Made by a program: the position numbers and the translations under genes
Shown here: in pieces, positions 17,118 to 26,002 of the stretch
Position numbering within the stretch: position 1 is the stretch's first letter
How the letters are laid out: each line of letters starts with the position of its first letter
Assembly: GCF_009760915.1 (NCBI RefSeq)
Contig: NZ_VIDQ01000052.1
Location: 1 to 53,431 of the forward strand
Source: Azohydromonas aeria
Lineage (GTDB): Bacteria; Pseudomonadota; Gammaproteobacteria; Burkholderiales; Burkholderiaceae_C
Reading direction: 5' to 3'
DNA length: 53,431 nucleotides
The notes under the pieces: generated by a model
Seen by the model: only the letters and a program-made list of their open reading frames with translations
What the model was told of the DNA's origin: nothing
Databases searched by the model: none

Positions 17118-20100
17118 CTACGCCGTCTCCCGCGCCGGCGCGCCCAGCGAGCGCAGCACGTCGCGGATGAACTGCGCCCGGTCGCGCGCTTCGGGCGTGG
17201 CGCGCTCGATGCGCAGCTTGTCGTTGCCCGCAAGCTTGATGTGCCGGTTCTTCTGCACCAGCTCGATGATGCGCATCGGGTCCACCGGCGCGTTGGGCCG
17301 GAACGTGATCACCATCGCCGCCGGCGCCGCGTCGATCTTGAGCACGCCATACGGCTTGGCCAGCACGCGCAGCCGGTGCGTGTCGAACAGGGTCTGGCCC
17401 TGCGGCGGGAGCTTCCCGAACCGGTCCGTTACTTCCTCCAGCAGCTGGTCGATCTCGCTGGCGCGCTCGGCGCTGGCCAGGCGCTTGTAGAGGTTCAGCC
17501 GCACGTGCACGTCGCCGCAGTAGCTGTCGGGCAGCAGGGCCGGGGCGTGCAGGTTGATCTCGGTGGAGGCGCTGAAGGGGCTGAGCAGGTCGGGCTCCTT
17601 GCCGTTCTTGAGCGCCTTGACGGCCTCCGACAGCATGTCGTTGTAGAGCTGGAAGCCGACCTCCTGCATGTTGCCGCTCTGGTTCTCGCCCAGCACCTCG
17701 CCGGCGCCGCGGATCTCCAGGTCGTGCATGGCGAGGTAGAAACCGCTGCCCAGCTCCTCCATGGCCTGGATCGCCTCCAGGCGCTGCGCGGCCTGCTTGG
17801 TCAGGCCCTCCACGTCGGGCACCAGCAGGTAGGCATAGGCCTGGTGGTGGCTGCGCCCGACGCGCCCGCGCAGCTGGTGCAGCTGCGCCAGGCCGAACTT
17901 GTCGGCGCGGCTGATGACGATGGTGTTGGCGCTGGGCACGTCGATGCCGGTCTCGATGATGGTCGAGCACAGCAGCACGTTGTGGCGCTGCGCCACGAAG
18001 TCGCGCATCACCCGCTCCAGCTCGCGCTCGGGCATCTGCCCGTGCGCCACGGCAATGCGCGCTTCGGGCAGCAGCTCGGCCAGCTTGGCCCGGCGCGCCT
18101 CGATGGTCTCCACCTCGTTGTGCAGGAAGTACACCTGCCCGCCGCGCTTCAGCTCGCGCAGCACCGCCTCGCGGATCACGCCCTGGCTCTCGCCGCGCAC
18201 GAAGGTTTTGATGGCCAATCGCCGCTGCGGCGCGGTGGCGATCACGGACAGGTCCCTCAAACCCTCCAGCGCCATGCCCAGGGTGCGGGGAATGGGCGTG
18301 GCGGTGAGGGTGAGCACATCCACCTCGGCGCGCATCGCCTTCATCGCCTCCTTGTGGCGCACGCCGAAGCGGTGCTCCTCGTCGATGATCAGCAGGCCCA
18401 GGCGCTTGAACTTCACGTCGGGGCTCAGCAGCTTGTGGGTGCCGATGACGATGTCGATGGTGCCGTCGGCCAGCCCCGCCATCGCCGCCTTGATCTCCTT
18501 GGCGGAGCGGAAGCGGCTCATCTCCGCCACCCGCACCGGCCACTTGCCGAAGCGGTCGGTGATGTTCTGGTAGTGCTGCTCGGCCAGCAGCGTGGTCGGC
18601 GCCAGCAGCGCCACCTGCTTGCCGCCGGTGACGGCCACGAACGCGGCGCGCAGCGCCACCTCCGTCTTGCCGAAGCCCACGTCGCCGCACACGAGGCGAT
18701 CCATCGGCTTGGGGCTGATCAGGTCCTGGATCACGGCGTGGATCGCCGCGCGCTGGTCCGGCGTCTCCTCGAAGCCGAAGCTCGCCGCGAAGGCCTCGTA
18801 GTCGTGCGGCGAGAAGCGGAAGGCGTAACCCTCGCGCGCGGCGCGCCGGGCGTAGAGGTTGAGCAGCTCCGCGGCCGTGTCGCGCACCTGCTCGGCGGCC
18901 TTGCGCTTGGCCTTGTCCCACTGCGCCGAGCCCAGCTTGTGCAGCGGCGCCTCCTCGGCGCTGACGCCGGTGTAGCGGCTGATCAGCTGCAGCTGCGACA
19001 CCGGCACGTACAGTGTGGCCTTGTCGGCGTACTCCAGGTGCAGGAACTCGGAAGGGCCGTCGCCCAGGTCGATGTTGAGCAAGCCCTGGTAGCGCCCGAT
19101 GCCGTGGCTCATGTGCACCACCGGGTCGCCGATCTTGAGTTCGGACAGGTCCTTGATCAGCGTATCGACGTTGCTGACCTGCTCCTGCTTGCGGCGCCGG
19201 CGCGCGCCGCCGCCGGCCGCGGCGAAGAGCTCGCTCTCGGTCAGGAATTCCAGCTGCCGGCCCTCGGCCGCTTCTTGCCAGAGGAAGCCCGCGGCCAGCG
19301 GCGCGGCCGTGATCGCCACCTTCTCGTCGCCGGCCTCGAACTCGGCCAGCGTCGCCACGCTGGGCACCTCGATGCGGTGGTCGCGCAGCAGCTCCAGCAG
19401 GCTCTCGCGCCGGCCCTCGCTCTCGGCCACGAGCAGCACGCGTGCGCTCGTCTCGCGCAGGTGCGCTTCCAGCCGCGCCAGTGGCTCGGTGGCGCCGCGG
19501 TCCACGCTCACGTCGGGCAGCGGCCGGGCCCAGCCGGTCTCGCCCGCGCCGCGCAGCGAAAGCGTGGCGTGCTCGTTGGCGCGGCCGTAGAAATCCTCGA
19601 CGCGCAGGAAGAGGGCCTCCGGCGGCAGCAGCGGGCGCTCGGGGTCGTGCTGCAGGAAGCGGTGCCGCTCGCGCGTGTCGGTCCAGAAGCGCTGCAGCGC
19701 GTCATCGACCTCGCCGTGCAGCGCCAGCGCGGCGGTGTCGCCCAGGTATTCGAAGATGTCGGCGACCTGGTCGAAGAACAGCGGCAGCCAGTACTCGATG
19801 CCGGCGCTGGCGACGCCGGCGGCAATGTCCTTGTAGATGCGCGAGCGCGTCGGGTCGCCTTCGAGCCGCTCGCGCCAGCGGGCGCGGAAGGCGGTGCGCG
19901 CGGCCTCGTCCATCGGGAACTCGCGCCCGGGCAGCAGCCGCACCTCCGGCACGGGGTAGAGGCTGCGCTGGCTGTCGGGGTCGAAGGTGCGGATCGAATC
20001 GACCTCGTCGCCGAACAGGTCCACCCGGTAGGGCACGGTCGAGCCCATGGGGAACAGGTCGATCAGCCCGCCGCGCACCGCGTACTCGCCGGGCGACACC

Positions 20101-20564
20101 ACTTGGCTGACGTGCTGGTAGCCGGCTAGCGTCAGCTGGCTTTTCAGCGAGGCCTCGTCCAGGCGTTGCTTCTGCTTGAAGTTGAAGGTGTAGGCGGCCA
20201 GGAAACTGGGCGGCGCCAGGCGCGCCAGCGCCGTGGTGGCGGGCAGCAGCACCACGTCCACGTCACGCTGCAGGATGCGCCAGAGCGTGGCCAGGCGCTC
20301 GGAGATCAGGTCCTGGTGCGGGCTGAAGTTGTCGTAGGGCAGCGTTTCCCAGTCGGGGAACACGGCCACGCGCAGGCCCGGTTCGAAGAAGGCGAGCTCG
20401 TCGGCCAGGCGCGGCGCGTCGGCGGGGTCGGCGGTGACGATGGCCAGCAGCCGTTTCGCGTCGGCGTGCTGGCGGGCGCTGCGCGCCAGCAGCAGGGCGT
20501 CGGCCGAGCCCGGCGGGCGCGGCAGCGTGAATCGTTTGCCGGGGGCGATGGCGGGCAGTTGCAT
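17118..20564 (-). CDS. mfd: Transcription-repair coupling factor Mfd
   Basis: Mfd removes RNA polymerase stalled at DNA damage and recruits UvrA. The 1148-residue protein, from the ATG at 20564, has the family layout. The UvrB-like N-terminal region is followed by the RNA-polymerase-interacting CarD-like domain (IGDPVVHMSHGIGRYQGL). Next is the RecG-like translocase, with Walker A CGDVGFGKTEVALRAA, DEEH box IIDEEHRFGVRHKEA and motif HQLRGRVGRSHHQAYAYLL. The TRCF C-terminal domain completes it. The frame stays open upstream to 20948, but that part overlaps ispD and is not family sequence. It is divergent from ispD, with starts 68 bp apart. Confidence 0.97.
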   Translation of the reverse strand: MQLPAIAPGKRFTLPRPPGSADALLLARSARQHADAKRLLAIVTADPADAPRLADELAFFEPGLRVAVFPDWETLPYDNFSPHQDLISERLATLWRILQRDVDVVLLPATTALARLAPPSFLAAYTFNFKQKQRLDEASLKSQLTLAGYQHVSQVVSPGEYAVRGGLIDLFPMGSTVPYRVDLFGDEVDSIRTFDPDSQRSLYPVPEVRLLPGREFPMDEAARTAFRARWRERLEGDPTRSRIYKDIAAGVASAGIEYWLPLFFDQVADIFEYLGDTAALALHGEVDDALQRFWTDTRERHRFLQHDPERPLLPPEALFLRVEDFYGRANEHATLSLRGAGETGWARPLPDVSVDRGATEPLARLEAHLRETSARVLLVAESEGRRESLLELLRDHRIEVPSVATLAEFEAGDEKVAITAAPLAAGFLWQEAAEGRQLEFLTESELFAAAGGGARRRRKQEQVSNVDTLIKDLSELKIGDPVVHMSHGIGRYQGLLNIDLGDGPSEFLHLEYADKATLYVPVSQLQLISRYTGVSAEEAPLHKLGSAQWDKAKRKAAEQVRDTAAELLNLYARRAAREGYAFRFSPHDYEAFAASFGFEETPDQRAAIHAVIQDLISPKPMDRLVCGDVGFGKTEVALRAAFVAVTGGKQVALLAPTTLLAEQHYQNITDRFGKWPVRVAEMSRFRSAKEIKAAMAGLADGTIDIVIGTHKLLSPDVKFKRLGLLIIDEEHRFGVRHKEAMKAMRAEVDVLTLTATPIPRTLGMALEGLRDLSVIATAPQRRLAIKTFVRGESQGVIREAVLRELKRGGQVYFLHNEVETIEARRAKLAELLPEARIAVAHGQMPERELERVMRDFVAQRHNVLLCSTIIETGIDVPSANTIVISRADKFGLAQLHQLRGRVGRSHHQAYAYLLVPDVEGLTKQAAQRLEAIQAMEELGSGFYLAMHDLEIRGAGEVLGENQSGNMQEVGFQLYNDMLSEAVKALKNGKEPDLLSPFSASTEINLHAPALLPDSYCGDVHVRLNLYKRLASAERASEIDQLLEEVTDRFGKLPPQGQTLFDTHRLRVLAKPYGVLKIDAAPAAMVITFRPNAPVDPMRIIELVQKNRHIKLAGNDKLRIERATPEARDRAQFIRDVLRSLGAPARETA

Positions 20565-20632
20565 CGTGAGGGGGGTTGCAGCAGGAGGCGCGCCCGGGGA
20601 TGGGCGGGGGGCAAATTCTAGAATCCGGCCCG

Positions 20633-21430
20633 ATGACCACCCTCGATCACGGGACGGCGCCGCGCTGCTGGGCGCTCGTGCCCTGCGCCGGCACCGGCAG
20701 CCGCTCCGGCGCCGACCGGCCCAAGCAGTACGTATCCCTCGCCGGCCGCACGCTCGTGGCCCACACCCTGGACGCCTTGTCGCGCGTGCCGCGCCTGGCC
20801 GCCACGCTGGTGGTGCTGGCGCCGGACGACGACCTTTTCGAGTTGGCCGTGCCCCGGGCCGGCGCCGACGCGCGCCTGTGGACCGCCCGCGTCGGCGGCG
20901 CCACCCGTGCGGCCACGGTCGCGGCCGGGCTGGAAGCGCTGCTGGCACGCGGCGCCGCCGAGGCCGACTGGGTGCTGGTGCACGACGCGGCGCGCTGCCT
21001 GGTCCGGCCGGAATGGGTGCTGAACCTGATCGCCGCCTGCGAGCACGACGACGTGGGCGGGCTGCTGGCGCTGCCGGTGGCCGACACGCTCAAGCAGGAG
21101 GAGGCCGGGCGCGTCGCCGCCACCATCGACCGCGGCGGCAAGTGGGCGGCGCAGACGCCGCAGATGTTCCGCATCGGGCTGCTGCGGCGCGCGCTGGCCG
21201 AGGCGGGCGATGCGGTCACCGACGAGGCCAGCGCGGTCGAGGCGCTGGGCCTGCGCCCGCGGCTGGTGCCCGGCGCGCTGGAAAACTTCAAGCTCACCTG
21301 GCCGGCCGACTTCGGGCTGGCGGAAAGACTGCTGCAGACCATGGCTCCCGCCACTTCCTCCGCCTTGTCCCCCGCTGACGACGATCGCCGAATGCCCGGC
21401 GCCGCCGCCGTGAACGGAGGCGCGCGGTGA
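20633..21430 (+). CDS. ispD: 2-C-methyl-D-erythritol 4-phosphate cytidylyltransferase IspD
   Basis: IspD couples CTP to methylerythritol phosphate in the non-mevalonate isoprenoid pathway. From the ATG at 20633 the product has 265 residues. The N-terminal nucleotide-binding signature is ALVPCAGTGSRSGADRPKQY, followed by VLVHDAARCLVRPEW and the TPQMFR / DEASAVEALG segments. About 30 extra C-terminal residues, mostly Ala, Ser and Pro, extend past the usual family end. Its last codons overlap the GTG start of ispF by four bases, so the two are translationally coupled. It is divergent from mfd. Confidence 0.95.
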   Translation: MTTLDHGTAPRCWALVPCAGTGSRSGADRPKQYVSLAGRTLVAHTLDALSRVPRLAATLVVLAPDDDLFELAVPRAGADARLWTARVGGATRAATVAAGLEALLARGAAEADWVLVHDAARCLVRPEWVLNLIAACEHDDVGGLLALPVADTLKQEEAGRVAATIDRGGKWAAQTPQMFRIGLLRRALAEAGDAVTDEASAVEALGLRPRLVPGALENFKLTWPADFGLAERLLQTMAPATSSALSPADDDRRMPGAAAVNGGAR

Positions 21431-21912
21431 TCCCGCAGCTTCGCATCGGCGAGGGCTGGGACGTGCACCAGCTGGTCGAAGGGCGGCCGCTGGTGCTCGG
21501 CGGCGTGACGGTGCCGCACACGCACGGCCTGCTGGGGCATTCGGACGCCGACGCGCTGCTGCACGCGCTCACCGACGCGCTGCTGGGCGCGGCGGGGCTG
21601 GGCGACATCGGCCGCCATTTCCCCGACACCGATGCCGCCTTCAAGGGCGCCGACTCCGCCGTGCTGCTGGCCGAGGCCGCGCGCCGGGTGCGGGCCCAGG
21701 GCTGGGACATCGCCAACGTGGACTCCACCATCGTGGCCCAGGCACCCAAGCTCGCGCCGCACATCGACGCCATGCGCGCGCGCATCGCGCAGGTGCTGGG
21801 CATCGAGGCCGGGCGCGTCAACGTCAAGGCCAAGACGGCGGAGAAGCTGGGGCCGGTGGGGGAGAAGCGGGCGATCGAGGCGCGGGCGGTGTGCCTGCTC
21901 TACAAGGCGTGA
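21427..21912 (+). CDS. ispF: 2-C-methyl-D-erythritol 2,4-cyclodiphosphate synthase IspF
   Basis: IspF closes the cyclic diphosphate two steps after IspD in the same isoprenoid pathway. The 161-residue product starts with GTG inside the end of ispD (GTGA overlap). It shows the metal-binding D12-x-H14 in GEGWDVHQLVEG, LGHSDADALLHALTDALLGA, and the C-terminal AKTAEKLGPVGEKRAIEA signature. Length is typical. The ispD-ispF pairing is the usual proteobacterial order. Confidence 0.96.
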   Translation: MIPQLRIGEGWDVHQLVEGRPLVLGGVTVPHTHGLLGHSDADALLHALTDALLGAAGLGDIGRHFPDTDAAFKGADSAVLLAEAARRVRAQGWDIANVDSTIVAQAPKLAPHIDAMRARIAQVLGIEAGRVNVKAKTAEKLGPVGEKRAIEARAVCLLYKA

Positions 21913-21966
21913 GCCGCTGTTGAGGGCGCAACGGTGGCCCGGCTCGCTGACCGAAGTGGAAATGTC

Positions 21967-21992
21967 GTCATGCCCGCCAAGGCGGGGATGAC
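21967..21992. repeat. Short REP-like palindrome between ispF and envZ
   Basis: GTCATGCCCGCC (21967-21978) pairs with GGCGGGGATGAC (21981-21992), with one mismatch. It lies in the 138-bp convergent gap between ispF and the sensor kinase. It resembles the family B REP ends (GTCAT...ATGAC) but with a different core, and could act as a two-way transcription stop. Confidence 0.6.
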
Positions 21993-22050
21993 GAAGTAAC
22001 TATCGAACCGCAACAGCTACCGGCTCACAAAGGGCGCTTGCCGTCCTGCC

Positions 22051-23484
22051 TCACGGCGCCCGCTTCAGCCGCACGTGCGCGATGAGGCCGCCGTCGGGCG
22101 CGTTGGCCAGCTCCAGCCGCCCGCCCATGCGCTGCAGCGACTTGTCGACGATCGCCAGGCCCAGCCCCGCGCCGGTGGCCGCGGTGCGGGCCGTGTCGCC
22201 GCGGTAGAAGGGCGTGGTCAGCTGCGCCAGGCGCGCCGGCGGCACGCCGGGGCCGTGGTCGCGCACGCTCACCACCACCCACGGGCCGCTGCGCGTGTAG
22301 CTCACCAGCACCAGCGCCGGGCCGCCGCCTTCGCCGCGGCCGTAGCGGCGCGCGTTCTCGAACAGGTTGGCGAAGACGCGGCCGAGCTCGGTGTCGTCGG
22401 CCAGCACCATCAGGTCGATGGCCACGCGCGCGCTGATGCGGATCTGCGTCGGGTCGCGGAACGCGGCGGCCTCGCGCTCGATCAGCCCGGACAGGTTCAC
22501 CGGGATCAGCGGCGCGTCGCCCGGGCGGGCGTAGTCCATGAACTTGTCGATGATGGCGTCGAGCTGGTCGATGTCCATGGCCATGTTGCGCCGCGCTTCC
22601 TCGTCGTTGACGCTCATCTCGGCTTCCAGGCGCAGCCGCGCCAGCGGCGTGCGCAGGTCGTGCGAGATGCCGGCGAGCATCACGGCGCGGTCTTCCTCCA
22701 CCTTGGCCAGCTCGCGCGCCATGCGGTTGAAGCCCATGTTCACCTCGCGGATCTCGCTGGTGAGCGTGTTCTCGTCAAGCTGCGACTCGTACTCGCCCTC
22801 GCGGATGCGGCTGGCGGCAAAGGACAGGTCGCGCAGCGGCTGGTTGATCAGCCGCGCGATCGCCGCCGAGCCCAGCAGCGTGGCGATGAAGGCGATGCCG
22901 ACCCAGACGAACCAGGTGCCGCCGGTGAGCGGGTACACGCGCGTGGCCTCGGCCTGCAGCCAGTAGGCGTCGCGCTCGATGGTGAAGCCCACCCACAGCC
23001 CGTCCACGCCGTTGACGCTGCGCGCCAGGATGGTGTCCTCGTCCAGCCGCGCGCGCAGCTCGCGCCCGATGCGGCGCGTGAAGCGGTCGGTCTCGAAGGG
23101 CTCCCATCGATGGCCGGGCTCGCGCGGCAGCACCTTGACCGCCTCCTCCTCGCTCATCGTCTTGACGACGGCGACGCGGTGGATGCTGTCGGAGTAGCGC
23201 AGCGCCGCGCGCGACAGGTTCACCAGGCTGGCGATCTGCTGCGCCGACTGCACCGCGCGCGGCTCCAGCTCCAGCGCGCGCAGCGTCTGCACCCACGCGA
23301 AGATGCCGCCGCCCAGCAGCAGCGCCAGCAGGAAGAAGGTGCGCCAGAACAGGCTCAGCGCCACCGACTGGCGCGGCCGGCTCGGCGCGCGCCGCGGCCA
23401 CAGCCGGCGCAGCCGGCGGCGCATGGCCCGCAACTTCGTGGTGGGCGCCGGGGGCTGCCGCGTCACACCCTCGGCCGAGGACAT
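22051..23484 (-). CDS. envZ: EnvZ-type sensor histidine kinase
   Basis: The inner-membrane sensor partner of the adjacent OmpR-type regulator. From the ATG at 23484 (just past the ompR stop) it has 477 residues; starts at 23517 (ATG) and 23541 (GTG) would overlap ompR. Domains in order: membrane segment LFWRTFFLLALLLGGGIFAWV; a periplasmic loop of about 130 residues; membrane segment WFVWVGIAFIATLLGSAAIA; HAMP; HisKA with H275 in GISHDLRTPLARLRLEAEM; and HATPase with ANLFENARRYG, RDHGPGVPPARL and GAGLGLAIVDKSL. The H-box context is EnvZ-like. It probably responds to osmotic or envelope conditions, inferred from family and pairing. The start position is the least certain point. Confidence 0.92.
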   Translation of the reverse strand: MSSAEGVTRQPPAPTTKLRAMRRRLRRLWPRRAPSRPRQSVALSLFWRTFFLLALLLGGGIFAWVQTLRALELEPRAVQSAQQIASLVNLSRAALRYSDSIHRVAVVKTMSEEEAVKVLPREPGHRWEPFETDRFTRRIGRELRARLDEDTILARSVNGVDGLWVGFTIERDAYWLQAEATRVYPLTGGTWFVWVGIAFIATLLGSAAIARLINQPLRDLSFAASRIREGEYESQLDENTLTSEIREVNMGFNRMARELAKVEEDRAVMLAGISHDLRTPLARLRLEAEMSVNDEEARRNMAMDIDQLDAIIDKFMDYARPGDAPLIPVNLSGLIEREAAAFRDPTQIRISARVAIDLMVLADDTELGRVFANLFENARRYGRGEGGGPALVLVSYTRSGPWVVVSVRDHGPGVPPARLAQLTTPFYRGDTARTAATGAGLGLAIVDKSLQRMGGRLELANAPDGGLIAHVRLKRAP

Positions 23485-23503
23485 GGTGGAGGTGTGGCCC
23501 GGC

Positions 23504-24238
23504 TCAGCTCGCGCCATCGGGGACGAAGACATAGCCCACACCCCACACGGTCTGGATGTAGCGCGGCTGCGCCGGGTCGGGCTCGATCATCTTGCGCAGG
23601 CGCGAGATCTGCACGTCGAGGCTGCGGTCGAAGGGCTCGAACTCGCGCCCGCGCGCCAGCTGCGCCAGCTTGTCGCGCGACAGCGGCTGGCGCGGATGCC
23701 GCACCAGCGCCTTGAGCATCGAGAACTCGCCCGTGGTCAGCGCCATCTGCTCGCCGTCCTTGGTCAGGCGGCGCAGCGACAGGTCGAACTCGAAGGGCCC
23801 GAAGGTCACGATCTGCGGCTCCTTCGACGGCGCGCCCGGCGCCTCCAGCGCGGGGCGCCGCCGCAGCACGGCATGGATGCGCGCCAGCAGCTCGCGCGGG
23901 TTGAAGGGCTTGGGCAGGTAGTCGTCGGCGCCGACTTCCAGCCCGACGATGCGGTCCACGTCCTCGACCTTGGCCGTGAGCATGATGATCGGCGTAGAGT
24001 CGTTGGCCGCGCGCAGCCGGCGGCAGATCGACAGCCCGTCCTCGCCGGGCAGCATCAGGTCCAGCACGATCAGGTCGATGGTCTCGCGCGTGAGCACGCG
24101 GTTGAGCGCCTTGGCATCCTCGGCCAGCAGCACTTCAAAGCCTTCCTGCGTCAGGTAGCGGCGCAGCAGGTCGCGGATGCGCGCATCGTCATCGACCACG
24201 ACGACGCGGTCCGGTCGGGGGTTGGCAGGGGTGTTCAT
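23504..24238 (-). CDS. ompR: OmpR-type response regulator
   Basis: A 244-residue two-component regulator read from the ATG at 24238, which has a good AGGGAG ribosome-binding site. The receiver domain shows the acidic pocket VVVVDDDAR, the phosphorylation site D60 in DLIVLDLMLPGEDG, and LTAK with the conserved lysine. The C-terminal winged-helix domain (FEFDLSLRRLTKDGEQMALT, SLDVQISRLRKMIEPDP, IQTVWGVGYVFVPDG) is of the OmpR/PhoB type. It sits directly upstream of the kinase gene and acts in the cytoplasm on DNA. Repeated TGTAAC/GTTACA words in its own upstream region suggest autoregulation. Confidence 0.94.
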   Translation of the reverse strand: MNTPANPRPDRVVVVDDDARIRDLLRRYLTQEGFEVLLAEDAKALNRVLTRETIDLIVLDLMLPGEDGLSICRRLRAANDSTPIIMLTAKVEDVDRIVGLEVGADDYLPKPFNPRELLARIHAVLRRRPALEAPGAPSKEPQIVTFGPFEFDLSLRRLTKDGEQMALTTGEFSMLKALVRHPRQPLSRDKLAQLARGREFEPFDRSLDVQISRLRKMIEPDPAQPRYIQTVWGVGYVFVPDGAS

Positions 24239-24252
24239 GGCAGGCTCCCTAT

Positions 24253-24354
24253 TTGTAACGGCGGCATTGTGAACAGGTTGGCAAGCAGGTTTTGACCGGT
24301 TTCCCACCTCTGTTACAACTCTTTCGGTGCCAACCTTGGCACGGCGGCGTTACA
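24253..24354. promoter_or_regulatory. Divergent ompR / SIMPL control region with repeated GTTACA words and a palindrome
   Basis: The 175-bp gap between the divergent genes has TTGTAAC at 24253-24259, its inverse GTTACAA at 24312-24318 and GTTACA at 24349-24354. It also has the inverted repeat GTGCCAA-CC-TTGGCAC at 24327-24342. The GTTACA words resemble half-sites of OmpR-family regulators; the palindrome could be an operator for a separate factor. Both readings are inferences. Confidence 0.4.
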
Positions 24355-24413
24355 GAGTGTCGCCTCGCTACCCCTAAAAGAGGCATGTCCACCCCCTCCA
24401 TGGAGCCCCCCCA

Positions 24414-25130
24414 ATGAGAGTTTTGACGTTCCTGCCATCCTTGGCATTGGTTGCGCTGGCCACCTTCGGCATGGCCGCTCAGGCGCAGACGACGCTCAAC
24501 GTCTCGCCGCCACAGCGCGTGCTCACGCTCAGCGCCAGTGCCAGCATGGACGTGCCCAATGACTGGCTCACGCTCGCCTTCAGCACCACGCGCGACGGCG
24601 CCGAGGCCGGCGCGGTGCAGTCGGCGCTGCGCCAGGCGCTGGACGCGGCGCTGGCCGAGGCGCGCAGGGTCGCCAAGCCCGGCCAGGTCGAGGTGCGCGC
24701 AGGCAACCTGTCGGTGTTCCCGCGCTACAACGCCAAGGGCGGCATCAGCGGCTGGCAGGGCAGCACGGAGCTGATCGTCGAGGGCCGCGACATGGCGGCC
24801 ATCGCGCAGCTGGCGCCGCGCATCACGAGCATGACCATCGCGCGCGTGGGCTACTCGCTGTCGCGCGAGGCGCGCGAGCAGCTCGAGAGCGAGGTCGGCG
24901 CGCGCGCCATCGAGCGCTACAAGCAGCGTGCCGCCGAGGTCACGCGCCAGTTCGGCTTCAACCGCTGGAACCTGCGCGAGGTGCAGATCAACACCGACGC
25001 GGCCACGCCGCCGATGCCCGTGTTCAAGGCCCGCGCCATGGCCGCGCCGATGGCCGACGAGTCGCTGCCGGTGGAGCCCGGACGCGGACAGGTCAGCGCC
25101 ACGGTCAGCGGCTCGATCCAGATGGAGTAG
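24414..25130 (+). CDS. Periplasmic SIMPL-domain (DUF541) protein
   Basis: A 238-residue exported protein with a signal peptide (MRVLTFLPSLALVALATFGMAAQA) and a SIMPL domain over the rest (RVLTLSASASMDVPNDWLTL, YNAKGGISGWQGSTELIVEG, INTDAATPPMPVFKARAM). SIMPL proteins are envelope proteins of poorly defined function, some linked to oxidative or envelope stress. A GGAG ribosome-binding site precedes the ATG. It is divergent from ompR across a 175-bp control region, so OmpR regulation is plausible but not shown. Confidence 0.9.
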   Translation: MRVLTFLPSLALVALATFGMAAQAQTTLNVSPPQRVLTLSASASMDVPNDWLTLAFSTTRDGAEAGAVQSALRQALDAALAEARRVAKPGQVEVRAGNLSVFPRYNAKGGISGWQGSTELIVEGRDMAAIAQLAPRITSMTIARVGYSLSREAREQLESEVGARAIERYKQRAAEVTRQFGFNRWNLREVQINTDAATPPMPVFKARAMAAPMADESLPVEPGRGQVSATVSGSIQME

Positions 25131-25177
25131 GACCGCGCCCGCGCCCGCGCTTGCGGCGCGGGCAGGCGGGCCGCGCC

Positions 25178-25948
25178 TTACTGCGCGACCCAGCCCCCGT
25201 CCACGTTGAAGGCCGCGCCGCGGATGTTGTTGGCCGCCGGTGAGCACAGGAACACGGCCAGCTCGCCCAGCTCCTCGGCGGTGGTGAACTGCATCGAGGG
25301 CTGCTTGTCGCCCAGCAGCCGGCGCTTGGCCTGTTCGTGGTCGATGCCGTCGGCCTGCGCGCGCGCGGCCACCTGCTTCTCCACCAGCGGCGTGAGCACC
25401 CAGCCCGGGCAGATGGCGTTGGCGGTGACGCCGGTGGAGGCCGTCTCCAGCGCCACCGTCTTGGTGAAGCCGATGAGCCCGTGCTTGGCCGCGACATAGG
25501 CCGACTTCTCGGCCGAGGCCACCAGGCCGTGCACCGAGGCAACGTTGATGATGCGGCCCCAGCCGCGCTGCGTCATGCCCGGCAGCGCCAGCCGCGTGGT
25601 GTGGAAGGCCGAGCTCAGGTTGATGGCGATGATCGCGTCCCACTTCTCGGGCGGGAAGCTGGCCACCGGCGCCACGTGCTGGATGCCGGCGTTGTTGACC
25701 AGGATGTCCACCGCGCCGAACTCGGCCTCGGCGGCCCGCATCATTTCCTCGATCTCCGCGGGCTTGCTCATGTCGGCGCCGTGGTAGGCCACGCGCACGC
25801 CCAGCGCGCGCACCTCGGCCAGCGCTGCCTCGGTGTCGCCGAAGCCGTTGAGCAGGATGTTGGCGCCCTGGCGCGCCAGGGCCTTCGCGATGCCCAGCCC
25901 GATGCCGCTGGTGGAGCCGGTGACGAGGGCGGTCTTTGCCTTGAGCAT
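25178..25948 (-). CDS. bdhA: D-3-hydroxybutyrate dehydrogenase (SDR family)
   Basis: A 256-residue short-chain dehydrogenase converting 3-hydroxybutyrate to acetoacetate with NAD+, used in turnover of polyhydroxybutyrate. Visible elements are the Rossmann motif TGSTSGIGLGIA, NNAGIQHVAPV, the catalytic Tyr-Lys in SAYVAAKHGLIGFTK, and the family-typical insert KQVAARAQADGIDHEQAKRR before the end VDGGWVAQ. That insert and the ending separate 3-hydroxybutyrate dehydrogenases from other SDRs. The ATG at 25948 has an AAGAGGT ribosome-binding site. The in-frame open region upstream to 26815 overlaps another gene and is not coding. It is divergent from the hydrolase gene. Confidence 0.93.
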   Translation of the reverse strand: MLKAKTALVTGSTSGIGLGIAKALARQGANILLNGFGDTEAALAEVRALGVRVAYHGADMSKPAEIEEMMRAAEAEFGAVDILVNNAGIQHVAPVASFPPEKWDAIIAINLSSAFHTTRLALPGMTQRGWGRIINVASVHGLVASAEKSAYVAAKHGLIGFTKTVALETASTGVTANAICPGWVLTPLVEKQVAARAQADGIDHEQAKRRLLGDKQPSMQFTTAEELGELAVFLCSPAANNIRGAAFNVDGGWVAQ

Positions 25949-26002
25949 GAATACCTCTTGAGGGGGATTGATAGGATGAGCCGAGGGAAAACGGGAGCCA
26001 TC

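Noticed and set aside
17022..20129. A 1035-codon forward open frame opposite mfd and the start of serB
   Set aside because: Composition is typical of a shadow frame and mfd is unambiguous on the other strand.
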